Below the pieces are notes generated by a model. That model saw only the letters and a list, made by a program, of their open reading frames with translations, made no database searches and was not told where the DNA came from. A stretch of DNA of 6,088 nt, from positions 1-6,088 of the forward strand of contig JAGBYC010000030.1 of NCBI GenBank assembly GCA_017628935.1. Reading direction: 5' to 3'. Every line of letters starts with the position of its first letter. Position 1 is the stretch's first letter. Below are positions 5,424-6,088 of the stretch, one piece after another. Made by a program: the position numbers and the translations under genes. The DNA is from Clostridia bacterium. Lineage in GTDB: Bacteria; Bacillota; Clostridia; Christensenellales; Borkfalkiaceae.

Positions 5424-6088
5424 ATGGGTAAAATTTACAAAACATTAATTTTAAACGGCCACGTTTCACTTACGGTTATTGAAAGCACCGATATCGTTAA
5501 CCAGGCTATAAAATATCACGGCTTAACGCCTTTAACTGCCGCTGCACTTGGTAGAACTATGTGCGCGTCTATTTTTATGGCGTCTAACCTTAAAAATAAA
5601 AGCGATAAAATGTCGGTAACCGTATCGGGTGACGGTGTTGGTGGGCACATTATCGTATCGGCTGATAGTAACTTAAACGTTCGTGGGTATATTGATAACC
5701 CTAAGGCAGAATTACCACTTAACGCTAAAGGCAAACTTGACGTTGCCGGTTGCGTTGGTAAGGGTAGAATTTCAGTTGTTAGAAGTACAGGCCTTAAAGA
5801 ACCTTACACTGGTTCGTCGCAAATTATTAGTGGCGAAATTGCCGAAGATTTTGCTTATTATTACGCCGTGTCTGAACAAGAACCTACTGCTATGGCGCTT
5901 GGCGTAAAAGTGGCGTCGTCAGGTGAGTGCGTTGGTGCAGGTGGCGTTATTATTCAAGCGTTACCATTTGCTAGCGACGAGTCGCTTAAAAAAGCCGAAG
6001 AAATTATGGGCGAATTAAAGGCTATTTCTACGCTTATTCAAGAGATTGGCGCAGAAGGTGTTTTGAAGAAATTTTTTGGGGATATTAA
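5424..6088 (+). CDS. hslO: Hsp33 redox-regulated chaperone, N-terminal 221 residues (3' end cut by the window)
   Basis: Hsp33 is a cytoplasmic holdase chaperone activated by oxidation and unfolding of a C-terminal zinc domain. The frame is open from ATG at 5424 to the window edge, where it stops in mid-codon after ...KKFFGDI; the TAA at the very end is out of frame. Visible hallmarks of the N-terminal domain are TAAALGRTM (38-46), VSGDGVGGHIIVSAD (67-81), GYIDNP (88-93), AKGKLDV (101-107), ISVVRSTGLKEPYTGSSQIISGEIAEDF and the AGGVIIQALP strand. The four zinc cysteines (CXC...CXXC) would lie just past the edge; the Cys residues seen (47, 110 and one near 186) are not those ligands. It is the third gene of the operon, four bases after the methyltransferase stop, with no Shine-Dalgarno in the A/T-rich gap, so coupled translation is likely. 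No independent promoter is evident. Confidence 0.95.
   Translation, partial: MGKIYKTLILNGHVSLTVIESTDIVNQAIKYHGLTPLTAAALGRTMCASIFMASNLKNKSDKMSVTVSGDGVGGHIIVSADSNLNVRGYIDNPKAELPLNAKGKLDVAGCVGKGRISVVRSTGLKEPYTGSSQIISGEIAEDFAYYYAVSEQEPTAMALGVKVASSGECVGAGGVIIQALPFASDESLKKAEEIMGELKAISTLIQEIGAEGVLKKFFGDI

Noticed and set aside
5516..5907. Minus frame 5516-5734 and plus frame 5683-5907 over hslO
   Set aside because: They are out of frame with, or antisense to, clear Hsp33 coding sequence.
6086..6088. TAA at the last three bases as a possible end of hslO
   Set aside because: It is out of frame with hslO, which ends mid-codon; the zinc-binding C-terminal domain has not yet been reached.

Overview
The window is about 38-40% G+C by eye, densely coded, and looks like chromosomal DNA of a low-GC Bacillota, probably a clostridial or Christensenellales-like anaerobe. 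The evidence is an oxygen-sensitive Fe-S serine dehydratase, a YesL-like membrane protein, Hsp33, strong Shine-Dalgarno sites on leading genes, and operators that match the Bacillus/Clostridium type of LexA box (CGAAC-N4-GTTYG). No mobile element, tRNA, rRNA or CRISPR array was seen.

Layout. Positions 1-1185 (+) hold an iron-sulfur L-serine dehydratase that lacks only its first codon or codons. It converges on a two-gene minus-strand operon, and a bidirectional hairpin terminator lies between them (about 1184-1214). The minus operon runs leftward from about 3239: a radical SAM protein of the TIGR03916 type (3217 to 1970), then a TIGR03915/DUF4130 protein (1973 to 1233), joined by an ATGA overlap. 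About 190 bp of AT-rich DNA with no convincing gene (3286-3464) separates this from a plus-strand operon: a six-helix YesL/DUF624-like membrane protein (3465-4691), a class I SAM methyltransferase (4691-5419, TAATG overlap) and hslO/Hsp33 (5424 to the window edge, 3' end missing).

The most interesting part is the minus-strand pair. These two families are known to travel together, often with a uracil-DNA-glycosylase-like domain, and are annotated only as putative DNA repair or modification proteins. Three independent signals here point to replication-linked, damage-induced repair. First, a perfect-consensus sigma-A promoter (TTGACA, 17 bp, TATAAT, with an extended -10 TG) is flanked by two LexA/SOS-box-like sites, one overlapping the -35 element and one over the predicted start of transcription. 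Second, the radical SAM protein has a C-terminal QLSLF peptide, identical to the bacterial sliding-clamp-binding consensus QL[S/D]LF. Third, it carries a helix-hairpin-helix DNA-binding motif after the radical SAM domain. Taken together I infer an SOS-induced, clamp-tethered radical SAM DNA repair system whose chemistry is unknown.

The plus operon is more ordinary. Its second and third genes lack a recognisable Shine-Dalgarno and are probably translated by coupling to the gene before them.
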